From the NCBI GenBank assembly GCA_025677815.1, contig JAIXMP010000037.1, positions 62,001-126,000 on the forward strand: a stretch of 64,000 nucleotides of DNA, written 5' to 3'. Below are positions 24,212-36,054 of the stretch, piece after piece. The position numbers and the translations under genes were made by a program. The notes beneath the pieces are model-generated. The model was not told the DNA's origin and made no database searches. It worked only from the letters and a program-made list of their open reading frames with translations. Every line of letters starts with the position of its first letter. Position 1 is the first letter of the stretch. Origin of the DNA: Phascolomyces articulosus. Lineage: Eukaryota; Mucoromycota; Mucoromycetes; Mucorales; Lichtheimiaceae.

Positions 24212-24436
24212 TACAGTAGGTCCCACGTTTTGCAACAATGGGAATTCCAAAAATTTGGTGTGGAAAATGTAGACCTGTACCAAACAGGAGTCAAGAGGGT
24301 TATATTTCATTTTATAAATGTTTTATTGATATGACCTTTACGTAAATCTATTCACTGTTTGATGTTCACATATAATTGAAGATGATGGGCCAAAAGTATT
24401 GAATCCGGGAAAACAAAAACCCCGTGATATACTGTA
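24212..24436. mobile_element. TA-flanked inverted-repeat element upstream of the P5B ATPase
   Basis: The element begins TA-CAGTAGGTCCC and ends GATATACTG-TA. The terminal seven bases on each side (TACAGTA and its reverse complement TACTGTA) match perfectly, with TA flanks as in Tc1/mariner/pogo insertions. It is 225 bp with no coding capacity. It ends 159 bp before the ATG at 24595 and so would lie in the promoter or 5' UTR of that gene. Confidence 0.4.
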
Positions 24437-24594
24437 GGACAGCTTTCGGTGTAAAACTGAATTACACTTTCTTGATTTGGAAAAAAAGCTATACTGAGAC
24501 TGGAATTGAATTAGATTTTTTTTTTATATTTTTCTTTTTTTTTAACCTCTTTTTTTCTTTATCGTTGTATGCTATTCTGCTTTCGATCACGCGA

Positions 24595-27500
24595 ATGTCG
24601 ACCCATTCTTCGACTCGGACACTCGCAGGATATGGAGCCTCCCCCTTGGAAAGCAACAGTAGACCCACTTCACCAGATTCCGTACGCCGTAATGCCACCA
24701 AAAGAAGAGATTCGGCTGCGCCGCTTATGCACACACCGCCGATAGGAGCTACTGGGGGAGGAGGAACAAGTCTTCCTTCCATGACAATGACGCATGGTCC
24801 TTCCATGACATCATTGTCGACTGAAAATAAACATCATTATATTAAAACAACCACTAATACATTGGGTGATTTACAATCGTCTGGTTTATACCGTCGTAGA
24901 AAAAAGAATGACCCAGAACAAGAAGACACAGAAGAAGAAGTTGATCCCAATCGTGAATTGAACACAAGTGATGAAGAAGAGGAAGATTGTTCCAGTGACA
25001 ATGATAGTACTGTTGCTGATGATGAAGAAAGGGATGATCATTTTTTATTAATGAATCGTAGTGGCAACAATACCAATGGTGGTGATAGCTTTCGTATTGG
25101 TGGTATGGATCGTGGTGATCCGTGGCGACAAATTTTACTTTTAGAAGAAGATGTGGAAATTTCAATTCAAGGGTATCGTTATGATACATTCCATTATTTA
25201 TTCTATCGAGTCTCTTGCGTTTTATCCTTGGGCTTAGTATGGCTCGTATGTCGTTGGATGCCAAAATGGTGGGTTGCCTGGGTCGGAGAGAGGGCCACTT
25301 TGGATAAAGCTCAATGGCTCGTATTTATTGTATGTATATCATCCAAAGATATGGATTTGAAATTCTATCAACTGTCAAGGGGAGAGAGAGTGTGTGTGTG
25401 TGCGTTATTTGTTTATTTATTCCTAACATATTATTTTTTTATTTGTTCCAGAACCAATATGGAGAGCAACAAATATTACGACCGCAGCACGAGTTTTATG
25501 GGGGAACTGTAGGTTCTGTATTTTCAGTCGATCAGATGAAAGAAGTCATTCGGACTGAAGGATGCCAAGCTGAAGAAGCTCGACGTTTATTAAATATGGA
25601 AGAAAAGTTAACCCACCTGATTCTTTTGGAATATCGTTATGTTCGACTTGCTTTCCATCCTCTTTTACGCAAATTCTTGATTATTGGGTAATTGGATTTC
25701 AACACTTCAGAGACAATTATGGATAAATGAGGAGAAATATGATGTATATCTGTCTATTGGTATATATATATTTTCTAATACTTATATATAATTATTTAGC
25801 TTTTGGAAAGATACCAGTTGGACATCTATTAAAAGTGCAAAAACTGGATTAACATCCGAAAAATATCAACAAAGACTTTGTGCATTTGGTCCAAATCTCA
25901 TCAATATTCGTGAGAAACCAACAGGTGCATTGCTGCGCGACGAGGTAACAGAAAAATTTTCATAATCTGCAAATCTTGACCATAATAAGAGATTAAAGTT
26001 TAACGTAACAAAACAACTTTCTCCTTCTATCAAAATTAGGTGTTAAACCCCTTTTACGTATTTCAAATTGGTAGTATCATTTTATGGAGTTTGGATGATT
26101 ATTATTACTATGCATTCTGTATCTTTATTATCAGTGCTGTCAGTATCATCACAACATTGGTAGAAACAAAACAGGTAAGAAAAACAAACAAATACAACTA
26201 TTTATTTTTTAAAAAAATTGGGATTTCCAAAAAATAATCCCGGAGTTTTTGAAAATCTTAAAATATGTAACAAAGTTTTGCTTGTACCACCGTGTAAAAA
26301 AATCTTTTTGAAACTATGGATACGATATCAATGCGCTATTTTTTTATTATCCATATTGTGATAGACAATGAAACGTATGAGAGATATGTCCAGGTTTGAA
26401 TGTAGTGTACGAACCTTTCGGAATGGATCATGTAAGTTTACGATGAACAAAAGAAAAGTATTATGTATGTGTTTGCTGACCAAAAAAAAAAAAAATGCAG
26501 GGCGTACGATCAGTTCTACAGAACTTGTACCAGGTGATTTAATCGATTTGGTGGATTTGCATATTGTCCCTTGCGATGGAATGCTTATCTCGGGTGACTG
26601 TATTTTGAACGAATCAATGCTTACGGGTGAATCTGTCCCTGTATCCAAATTACCAGCCACAGATATCATTGTTCGTAAAATGGATCTTTCTGGACCCACC
26701 ATTCCTGCAGAAATCACAAAACACTTTTTATTCATGGGTACTAAGGTTGTACGAGTTCGATCCAATAGTAGTGTCTCAACAGCTGCGGTTGCTTTGGTTG
26801 TACGGACAGGATTTAATTCAGCAAAGGGGTCACTTGTTAGAAGCATGTTGTTTCCTAAACCAAATAATTTCCAATTCTATCGTGATTCATTCCGATTCAT
26901 TGGTGTCTTGGGTATTATTGGTAAGTTATCTTATTTATATTATATCATATTTTACTATATATATATCTAATTGTATGTGGATCAGATGACACTTACCGAA
27001 ATACCACCTATCTTTTTATTTATGTATATTAGCTGTATGTGGATTCCTATTATCTACTATCAACTTTATCCGTATCGGTATCGATACAGAAACAATGATC
27101 TTACGTGCATTGGATTTAATTACTGTTGTTGTTCCACCTGCTTTGCCTGCTACCATGTCCATTGGTACCAGTTTTGCTATTGGTCGATTGAAAAAGATTG
27201 GTATTTTTTGTATTTCACCACCCAAAGTTAATATTGGTGGTAAAGTCGATTGCATGTGTTTTGACAAGACGGGTACATTGACCGAGGATGGATTAGATAT
27301 TCATGGGTTCCGTTCTGTATCGACACGTGAAGAACAAGGACAAGGTGAAACAAATTATTTTGATGATGAAACGGCATCTATGGAAGGGATCGATCCAAGT
27401 CAGGAAACTGAACGTTGCACAAAGGCAAAAATATTCCGCGCCATGACCACCTGTCATTCTTTAAAAATTGTGGGTGGTGAATTAATTGGTGATCCTTTGG

Positions 27501-30088
27501 ATTTGAAAATGTTTGAACATACACGATGGGAATTAGAAGAAAGTGGTGGTGCTTCTTCCATGGGTCTTAAAACACGGAGTGAATTGGCTGCTTTGCAAGC
27601 AAAGAAAAGTGCTAAGGTCGGTATTATGCCAACGGTTGTACGACCTCCAGGTGGACGTCAAGAATTGCCACTTCATATGGTAAGGAAAAAGAACATGCCC
27701 ATGGATGGATGGTTTTTGTATAATGGGGAAAATAAACAGTTATACTGAAGATATTTTTCTCCATTCTGTATATGATTATTTTTTTTTGAATAGGATCAAA
27801 ATGACATGGCACCAGTTGAATTTGGTATCATTCATTCATTTGAATTCGTATCTGCGCTTCGACGTATGAGTGTTATTGTTCGCCGATTAGCTGATCCGGT
27901 CATGGAAGTTTTTGTAAAAGGTGCACCTGAAGTGATGGTTGATATTTGTAAACCAGAAACTTGTAAGTTTTTGAGTATGTTTGTGAAAACACCCTCCTTA
28001 AAACAATTTGATGTTGAACATCTTTTATCCATCTTTCTATACATACACATATAAATAGTACCTGTCAATTATAAAGAAGTTTTATATTGGTATACACATC
28101 GAGGCTATCGTGTCATTGCATGTGCGTCACGTCAACTGGATGGTGTCAAGTGGCATAAACTTCATAAATTAAAGAGGTACCAAATCAAGCCAAATATAAA
28201 AAAGAATGCAAACATCATTTTGAAAACGAAATCATACCAACTGAAAAAATATAGAAACGAAGTAGAATCCAACCTTACTTTCCTTGGATTTATCATTTTC
28301 GAAAACAAGTTAAAAGCACGTACAGCTTCTGCTCTTCAAACACTGCGCAATGCCAATATTCGTCAAATCATGTGTACAGGTAAGAGATAGTAATACAAAA
28401 GGGTTTATTAAAATGAAAGGAAATTGAAGATGATCTAAAAGAATGATTATTCAATTCCTCCCAGGTGATAATGCATTGACTGCTATTAGTGTTTCTCGAG
28501 AATGTAAACTTGTAGACGAATCTGCAGAAATTTATGTACCGAGATTCCTGTTTGGATCATCCACTGACCCCAATTCACAATTGGCTTGGGAAAGTGTACT
28601 CGCCGAAGGACAAACGCTTGATAATAATTCATTAGAGGTAAACTATACATCATCTTGCAAAGAAAGAATGATTAAACTAATAAAAAAGAATAATATCAGC
28701 CTCGTCAGGATTATTCTGAGCGACCTTATAATCTTGCTGTCACAGGTGAAGCATTCCGATGGATGGTGGATAATGCACCCTCCGAAGTTTTACAACGGAT
28801 GCTTGTTAAAGGTGCAATTTATGCGCGCATGTCACCTGATGAAAAACAAGAATTGGTATTTGAATTACAAAATATTGGTTATTGTGTTGGTTTTTGTGGG
28901 GATGGTGCCAATGATTGTGGTGCTCTCAAAGCAGGTGATATTGGTATCTCCTTATCTGAAGCAGAAGCATCTGTTGCTGCGCCTTTCACCAGTAATACGA
29001 TGGATATTGCTTGTGTTATTGATGTGATCAAGAAAGTACTTTTATCTTATGATGCAGATTAAATCATGACCATGGAGAGAAGTAAATTAACCATTTATTG
29101 TTTTGTTTATGAACAGGGAAGGACGAGCAGCACTTGTCACCAGTTTCAGTTGTTTCAAATATATGGCGCTTTATAGCATTATTCAGTTTACGTCCATCAC
29201 ACTCTTATACGCATTTGGCAGCAATTTGGGCGATTTTCAATTTTTGTATATAGATTTATTCCTTATCTTGCCAATTGCTGTTTATAGTACGTCTTTTTTA
29301 TTTTTATTTTTTGGATTGATTCTTAGTTATACTATTATTTTCTTACTGACTATTGGATTTTATTTCAAAATAGTGGGATATACAGGTGCATGGCCGACAC
29401 TTCATCGAAAACGACCTACTGCCAGTCTTGTTTCCAAAAAAGTCTTGATATCGCTTCTAGGTCAAATTTTAATTTGTTCCGCTGTTCAATTTATTGCTTA
29501 TTGGATGACACAACAACAGCCATGGTATGTTGCTCCCGTATTTGATCCTGATGGTGAAAACATCGAATCCTATGAAAATACGGTTCTATTTTTACTTTCA
29601 AGTTTCCAATATATCTTGATCGCCATCGTATTTAGTGTTGGCCCTCCTTACAGACAATCCATGTGGACCAATGGTAAGTAAAGCCAAGGCAATTATTTTT
29701 TTCAACCTTAATATACATTGAAATTTGATGTACTTACACTCTATGTATAGGCCGCCTTGTATTGACCATTGCTCTCTTGGTGACATTAACGGCTTGGTGT
29801 GTTTTATTCCCTGCTGGTTGGCAAATGAGTATCCTTGAATTGAAAGCAATTCCTTTCAGTTTCCGTGCTTTTATCTTATTCCTTGCTGCTGGTAATCTTA
29901 CTGTTAGTTATCTTTGTGAAAAACACTTTTTCCCTTATCTTGCCGCCTGGCTTTCAAATACCATGAAGAATGTCAAGAATCATCGGTCTTCTCAAGGAGG
30001 AGGAACCTATGCACCATTGACCAAGACACATAAAAAGATATATAAGCGAGTGATGGATGAAATGGGCATTGTAGATATACACCATTGA
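24595..30088 (+). CDS. P5B-type ATPase (Ypk9/ATP13A2-like)
   Basis: This P-type pump of vacuolar or late-endosomal membranes belongs to the family of yeast Ypk9 and human ATP13A2, linked to polyamine and cation handling. ATG 24595 ([14 protein letters not shown]) starts an acidic, Ser-rich cytosolic N-terminus, followed by the P5 N-terminal domain ([16 protein letters not shown]) and two hydrophobic segments. At least ten exons join by standard GT-AG introns, for example VFI to NQYGEQQ across 25331-25450. Diagnostic motifs: actuator LTGESVPV; M4 PPALP, the P5B signature (P5A has PPELP); phosphorylation site [12 protein letters not shown]; nucleotide-domain KGAPE; CTGDNALTA; and the hinge [17 protein letters not shown]. 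The C-terminal membrane segments end at TGA 30086-30088, giving a protein of about 1,250 residues. No lesions are visible. An upstream in-frame extension back to 24424 lacks conserved sequence. Confidence 0.92.
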
Positions 30089-30389
30089 GAAAAAATAAAT
30101 AAAAATAAACTTCACATAACTTATTAGCTATTTTTCTATTCTGTATATCTCTATCAGGCTTAGAAAAGACAAAAGGCTCTATTAAATATACATCACTATA
30201 ACTACCATGGCCACAATGTTTTTTTGATGATGCACCGTTATGAGGGTTATAAGAATGATAGAATAGTGAACACACTAATATGAGTAGTTTGATAGATGCT
30301 GATCACCTCATCTTATTATTGAAAGAGCGGCCCTGGATGGCGGAGGAGATTAACCAGGCTTCTTTTTTGACACTTTATAATAGTAAAAT

Positions 30390-31542
30390 ATGCCTGTTTA
30401 TTGTGAAAACGACGACAATGTGACAAAAGCCAATAAGGTTAGAAAAAAAACATGACAAAGAGCTGATCTTTTTCTTTTTGTTCTTGGTTCTTATTGTTTT
30501 CTTTTAAATCTATCACTTTTTTTTCAGGTTGCCAATCTCATTCCATTCTTAGAAAGACCCATTAGGTTTGAAAGGTATAAAAAAGATAAAAATTATTCCA
30601 AAGCGATCAAAGGTTTACAATTTTCTAAAATAAAGCATATTTACAATTAGAAATGATCTTGTCATTGATTATTATACCATGGAGGACATGCCAGAAGATT
30701 TGAAAATATGGACGTTTGAACTTGTCAAAACGAACATGTATGATATGTAAGTCACAGCAACCTACCAATTTTCCGTTGTAGATAGTCTCAAAAACTCGTA
30801 TTTATGAAAAAAAAACCACTCATAGGTATATGAAATCCAATGACGGTTGGGATGAAGAACAAAAGAAAAAGGAAATGCGCGTACCAGAAATGAGATATAT
30901 AATTGCCAGAGCAGCATCCAATCCTTTGGATTTAATGGGTTTTGTATCATTTCAAATATTGCATGAAGAAACAATGGATGATGATATCATGGCGCAAGCC
31001 GCTTATTGGTAAGCCTCTTTTTTATATGATGGATCCTCGTTCCATGTATAATAAAATAATATGACTCAAAAAAAAAAGAATACCCTCTAGTTTCGAACTT
31101 CAACTTGTTCCAAATGCAAGAAACCAAGGTCTTGGTGAATTTTTGATGCAATTACTTGAACGTATTGGTAGTTACTGGAAAATGGATAAAGTGATGTTGA
31201 CGGTATTTAAAGGTAAAAAAAATGTTTTGTTTTTGGAATAAGATATATATTGCTGACACAATGGGAATACGTGTTTTGTTTTTATTAAGCCAACAAGGGC
31301 GCCATTCGATTTTATATGGAGAAATTAGGGTATGTATTATAAGTAATTAATAGTTGGAGGATATCAAGGAAAAAGAGAGAAAGAGAAAAATTAAACTAAT
31401 ATAAGATAAATGTATAAATATCTGATGTAATATGCAAATGAATAGGTTCACATTAGATGAAATATCACCCGGTGCATGCCTTTCAGCATTACAAGCTCGT
31501 CGTTTTGATTATGAAATTCTCAGCAAACCGTGTAACCCATGA
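30390..31542 (+). CDS. N-alpha-acetyltransferase, NAA40/NatD type
   Basis: This GNAT-fold enzyme acetylates the N-terminus of histones H4 and H2A. ATG 30390 begins MPVYCENDDNVTKANK. Six or seven exons join in frame: 30390-30437, 30528-30574, one from about 30651, 30827-31011, and further short exons to TGA 31540-31542. The protein has about 212 residues, close to the family size. Family landmarks are present: MYMKSNDGWDEEQKKKEM, an acetyl-CoA-binding loop in NARNQGLGEFLMQLL, MLTVFKANKGAIRFYMEKLGF (matching TVFKHNHGA of animal NAA40), the DEISPGACLS segment and the C-terminal YEILSKP. The Y-C-F-E-L-Q-L strand is rebuilt across the intron near 31011-31090. The gene follows the P5B ATPase by 300 bp on the same strand. 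Confidence 0.88.
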
Positions 31543-31651
31543 GATGAATGAAAATGGAAATAATGTTGTTATGTAAACATTGGATGCAAATGGAGAAAAT
31601 GAAGAGGAAGAAAGGGAGGAAGGAAAAGCGCAGCTTGATCTTATAATGAAA

Positions 31652-31671
31652 TATATATATATATATATATA
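31652..31671. repeat. AT dinucleotide microsatellite
   Basis: A pure AT run lies between the convergent NAA40 and TMEM170-like genes. Confidence 0.8.
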
Positions 31672-31699
31672 GCAGTGGAGGATTGTCGTAAATAGGATT

Positions 31700-32496
31700 C
31701 TAAAGAATGGTTGTAATTGTAGAATAGCTTCCTACCATGACAACCAATATTTGAATAAGTGCCCATAAAAATGGAATCCATGTTGACATGACAAAAAACC
31801 CTGCATTATAGACAAAGGCAAGAGCAACACCTATTTTTTTTTTTGGTAATCATAGAAATCATGAGTTAATAATAAATGTAATATAATATATAGAATTTTA
31901 TAATCATTTCAACAAATGCATATGTAAAGTGTATCACACGTACCAATAATACTTCCAATCACAAAAGAAGCTAATGATCCACCCACAACAAATATGATAG
32001 GTATCATAATTAATGTATACCAACGTAATGTTTTTGCTTTTGCAAAAGTTACAAACGCCCAAATTCCTGCATGCATGATGATGATAATGTTTATTGTCTT
32101 ATTAGTATATATGTTTTGCTGTTGTTTTTTTCGGATCCATCTCAATCAATATATCTATTCCATTTTTTTTCCATCCCAAAAAATATAGTGAATATCTGTT
32201 TCTTTTACCTGCTGGTAAATAGACCGCAAGAGCAAATAAAACGGACCATACCATCGTATATCGCCATATATCTAAGTAAAATAACAATCAAAGATTTAGT
32301 TTTTTATATTATTTCTCGTACATAGTATATATTTATAGAAAAACAATAACACCACACCATTTAAGTAATATAATGAATGAGGGACATCGGCAATCAAGTT
32401 GACGGGTTCGAATTCTGGACCGAATGGCCAATATAATGACGGCCATGGAGGAGCACCACTATAACCATAAGGTAATCGAAAATGGGATGTTGACAT
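31700..32496 (-). CDS. TMEM170-like small membrane protein
   Basis: Four short exons on the minus strand join from ATG 32496 (MSTSHFRLPYGYSG) to TAG 31700-31702, giving about 140 residues. After a cytosolic Pro/Trp-rich head there are three or four hydrophobic segments: IWRYTMVWSVLFALAVYLPA, YTLIMIPIIFVVGGSLASFV, VALAFVYNAGFF and MSTWIPFLWALIQILVVM. The order (a W-x-V-x-F/L-x-A-L-F first helix, a helix ending before ASFVIGSIIG, an AxVY segment and a final helix) matches TMEM170A/B. That family acts in ER and nuclear-envelope sheet shaping in animals. An upstream in-frame ATG at 32553 would add a hydrophobic leader and is less likely. The family call is by pattern. Confidence 0.65.
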
Positions 32497-33027
32497 TTTA
32501 TTATTATTAACTCGAAATATAAATATGCAGCAAGAAAGAAATAAAATTAACACGAGATGATCACAGTGTTCCCCACCACTCCTATTTATACAGGTGATAC
32601 ACCAGCCAATGAAAATCTAAAAGCTACATGTCGGATTTTCTTCCCGTTCCTTGATGCTAAACCGAGTTCAAGGGACTCTATATTTGCCCCATGTTCTACC
32701 TCATTTTGTTCCTGGGATCCTTATCTACAATATTCTGAAATTGGTGGCGTCAATAATCGTTTTTACTTTCTCTTAGAATACCACTATTGGCTATGTTATC
32801 CATTGAGGACGAGGAGATACAATAGCGAGGGTTAAACCATTGATCTTTTATTTACATACATTATAAGGTCCAATAAGTTATACAAATACAAAATAGATGT
32901 TTTATATAATGTAAATTCAAGCAAGCAAAGTTTATTCATGCTTGATCATGCATAATATCAAAAAAAGAAGATGGATAGGTATTGAGTAGTATACAAGGAT
33001 ACAAAAAAATATATTTATCGATTCCAT
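32497..33027. other. Intergenic
   Basis: The region is upstream of the minus-strand TMEM170-like gene and downstream of the HET gene. A 92-codon plus-strand frame (32557-32835) is present, but it has no recognised domain and no introns, and I do not support it as a gene. Confidence 0.4.
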
Positions 33028-34815
33028 TTATTCAACAATAAATTCATTTTGTTCATGAAAACTATCTTTAAAAAGAGAATTCAATAGTTTGTCCGGTTCC
33101 AATGGAGCATTAACTCCATTATCCCGCCCAACAAGAGCAATACCCACGGCACGATATCTATCTTCAAATCCTTTTGCAAAAACAGGAAGAAAATATATAC
33201 GCTCAAAATCACTGATGATACCCGCGGCTTGGTTTGCTACTGGTTCTCCGTCAGATCGGGTATGTACTGGTTGATGGGAGACAAACACAATGGGTAAAAC
33301 TGTACATTCTTTACAGTCTTCAGTCGATGAAAATGATTTAATCTCTGTAGCATTTTGGGTACCAGCTTGAGGGCTGGAATAATGCGTGGCATGACAACCT
33401 GAATGATTTAACATATCCGCGAATGATCCAATTGTTGCTTTGGTTTTTCCATTTATTGGTGGCATCATGGTAGTGTTCTTTGTTGAAGAAAACAATAGTG
33501 GCGCGCTGGCTCGTCTCTTTGTTGCAGCTTGATCTAATGGGCTTTGTTTATCAGCAATATCTGGTAATAATGGCTTTGTTGAAAAGCAACCTAAATCATA
33601 AGAGACAAGTGGTATGGTCCAAGAACAATAGGATGTAATGTGGAGTTGCATGACATCATCAATAAAATGAGGTAATGTTATCGTGGCGGTAGTGGTCACT
33701 CGATAGGGTGTATGTCGTCCAGCAACACCGGTCCAGGATGGTAGATGATGATGAAGCATCATATTCTTTGTAATTTCCGATCCATTCGGATATAATATTG
33801 ATCCAAAACACAAAATAGAAAGATCGTTTGTTGCAACGTTTCGATAAAATTGATTAAATAATGTTTGGGGATTGGATTCGTAAGATATTTTCAAGTGTTC
33901 GAACATGTCCAGGAATATATTGGTCAAGGAGAAAATCTTGTCAAGTTGTTTTGTACTCGTTCGAAAATGGGCTTCCCACAAAGCTTGGTTGATACTTGTT
34001 CTACTACCACCATTCCTGCCTTGACTACTATCGCAATTACCAAGAAGCTTATTGGAAAGGAAATCGCATGTAGAAGGTATATTTTCACTATTGTTAATTA
34101 AACTATGTTGCCATAGATTCATATCAATTCCCACAATTAATATATTTTTTGTTATCATGACATGTGTAAGTGTCCAACTTTGTTTTCACCAGAGTGATTC
34201 TTGAATTTGATTCAAAGCATCCGATCTTGCTTTGATACCCGCAATACTGTCAAAGCGTCCAAATTCTTTGGGATTTTCCACATGGACTTCGGGGACAAAG
34301 GCAACGGTATAGCGAGCATGGCCATAAATCATATATATTTGCTTGATTTCGTTGATGTAGTTATCGGGTGATCCGTCCCCCATACATAGTTTATCATACC
34401 ATAAATAATCGATTTCAAAATCCTTGCAAATTTGTTGAACCACTCGGTCGAACCTAGCCAACTTGACGATGACTGTTTTTTCCTGCGGTATCAGATATAA
34501 ATTGCTAGGTCTGCGCTCTTTTTTGTGTTTGGTAATACAATGGAGTCCCTTGTCAATGCATTCGGACTTTTCTTCGCCAGAGGAGGAACCTTGAGAAGAA
34601 GATTTATTGTTTTTTCGAACCACTTCTCCAGATTGTTCCCAACAATAGGAAAATGCACAATAGCCGTTCTTGGCTTCAATACCTGGTACTTTTTTCCAAT
34701 CCAAAGTTCGAATCAGCCAAGTGGGTCGATATGTTCCTCCAGTTGTACCAAATCGGTGATCCGTTGTATCGATCACGTCTGCTGACCTTTGATTCACACA
34801 GTACTTGATGTACAT
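33028..34815 (-). pseudogene. HET-domain gene interrupted by one in-frame TGA
   Basis: The first block (ATG 34815, 209 codons) is a HET (heterokaryon incompatibility) domain: TYRPTWLIRTLDWKKVPG, YCAFSYCWEQSGEVV, FDRVVQQICKDFEIDYLWYDKLCMG, IYMIYGHARYTVAFVPEV. The same frame continues after a TGA at 34186-34188 into KQSWTLTHVMITKNILIVGIDMNLW. This corresponds to the family's conserved W-x-R-x-WT...LFVG segment. About 370 more codons follow with the conserved NDLSILCFGS and LPSWTGVAGRHTPYR, ending at TAA 33028. Both halves are open, so the stop is the only obvious lesion. An 87-nt intron (donor GTGAAA at 34189, acceptor CATAG ending at 34103) would keep frame, but it would remove the conserved segment. 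The gene is best read as a recently inactivated or readthrough gene. Relatives are known to be numerous in Mucorales, with unproven roles. Confidence 0.65.
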
Positions 34816-36054
34816 CTTTTTGATATCACGTTGTTGCTTCTTTAGATAAGTGATGTTTTTTTTTTAAAAAAAAAACTACATAGCACATAACATAGATGGT
34901 TATTAACCAATACAACCATCAAATGATGGTTGTATATAAAAACACGTACTAATACAAACTAAAGTAATGGTGTCAACCTAGTATACTTTAGGGGATACTT
35001 TTTTTATATATATATAGTGATACGAACGCGAAAAGGTTTGTTGATAGATATCCAATAATTTGTTATTATGTGTATTTATTGAGCTATCTTGAGTACCGTA
35101 CGCTGATTCAAGATAGAAGTATAAAAAAGTATAAGGGAGAGAGAAAAATGACAGAGAAAAAGGAATAATGATTCAAAGGACGAGTACTGGTTTTTACTCT
35201 GATAGTACCAAAAAAAAAATCTGTTAGAAAATGAAGAATTCCATCAAAAAATACCAGCATGATCGTGTGTACAACTTTTTGATTCAAATATTGTGAGTTT
35301 AATGCTTGAAGTAGTAGTAAAAGATAAAGTTTGTATAGAGGCGTACAATAGCTGTTTTGATTCAATTCACAAGAAAAAAACATTCATTCGGGCGCAACCG
35401 TAAACAATACAGCAGTGACGTCTTTTACATATAAATGCATAAGAAAATTAAAAAGTATCTCTATTCCTTCAAACCATATGAATAACAAAGCTTATTAAGG
35501 CTATTTATAACTTCGATAAAAACAACACGTCTTTCCTGTAGATGCACACACAATAAAGATTAATAAAACCAGTGCCTCGAGAAGGAATGAAACAAGTGTA
35601 ACTTCAGTCCATGATACCATAACAAGACAGTACATATATATAAAACGCCAGAAGAAAATTTATGAGAAAATATTGGAGTGCTGATACAAAATATGTGTAT
35701 CAGCAACGTTTCTTTTGAATGCGTACTATGGTTATATTTATTATAATTATGGTAATCATTTGATATCATTGTTGTACAAAAAGATAGATGAACAATATTC
35801 CGTGGAAAGAAAACCCCTTATATAGAATACAATAGGTTTCTTGTTGAGGGCAATTTTATATTGTTGTGGATCCCACGGTCGATATTATTGTATAATTTTT
35901 ATAAACTAATAGTTTCATGATATTCTCTGAACCGTATTTACATTTCTAGAAACACTTACGTACCCCTTCTTACTATATGCTGTGCTAATACGTAATGACG
36001 ATTCTTATCCTTGTAATAAGAGGTATATACATGCATAGAAAGTCATAATCCAGA
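34816..36054. other. Intergenic AT-rich DNA
   Basis: It includes the upstream region of the HET gene, with a T-run/A-run palindrome at about 34857-34875 and a duplicated ATGGTTGT motif (34899-34934). No gene is recognised. Minus-strand frames at 35108-35383 and 35560-35769 look compositional. Confidence 0.45.

Noticed and set aside
32401..32421. GGTTCGAATTC resembling a tRNA T-loop
   Set aside because: It lies inside an exon of the TMEM170-like gene and no acceptor or anticodon stems can be formed around it.
32557..32835. 92-codon plus-strand frame
   Set aside because: No domain, no splice context, and it sits in the promoter region of the minus-strand TMEM170-like gene.
34156..34188. Reading TGA as tryptophan (alternative genetic code) to explain the HET gene
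   Set aside because: Several intact genes here (P5B ATPase, NAA40, VPS26) end in TGA at the expected C-terminus, so TGA is a stop in this genome.
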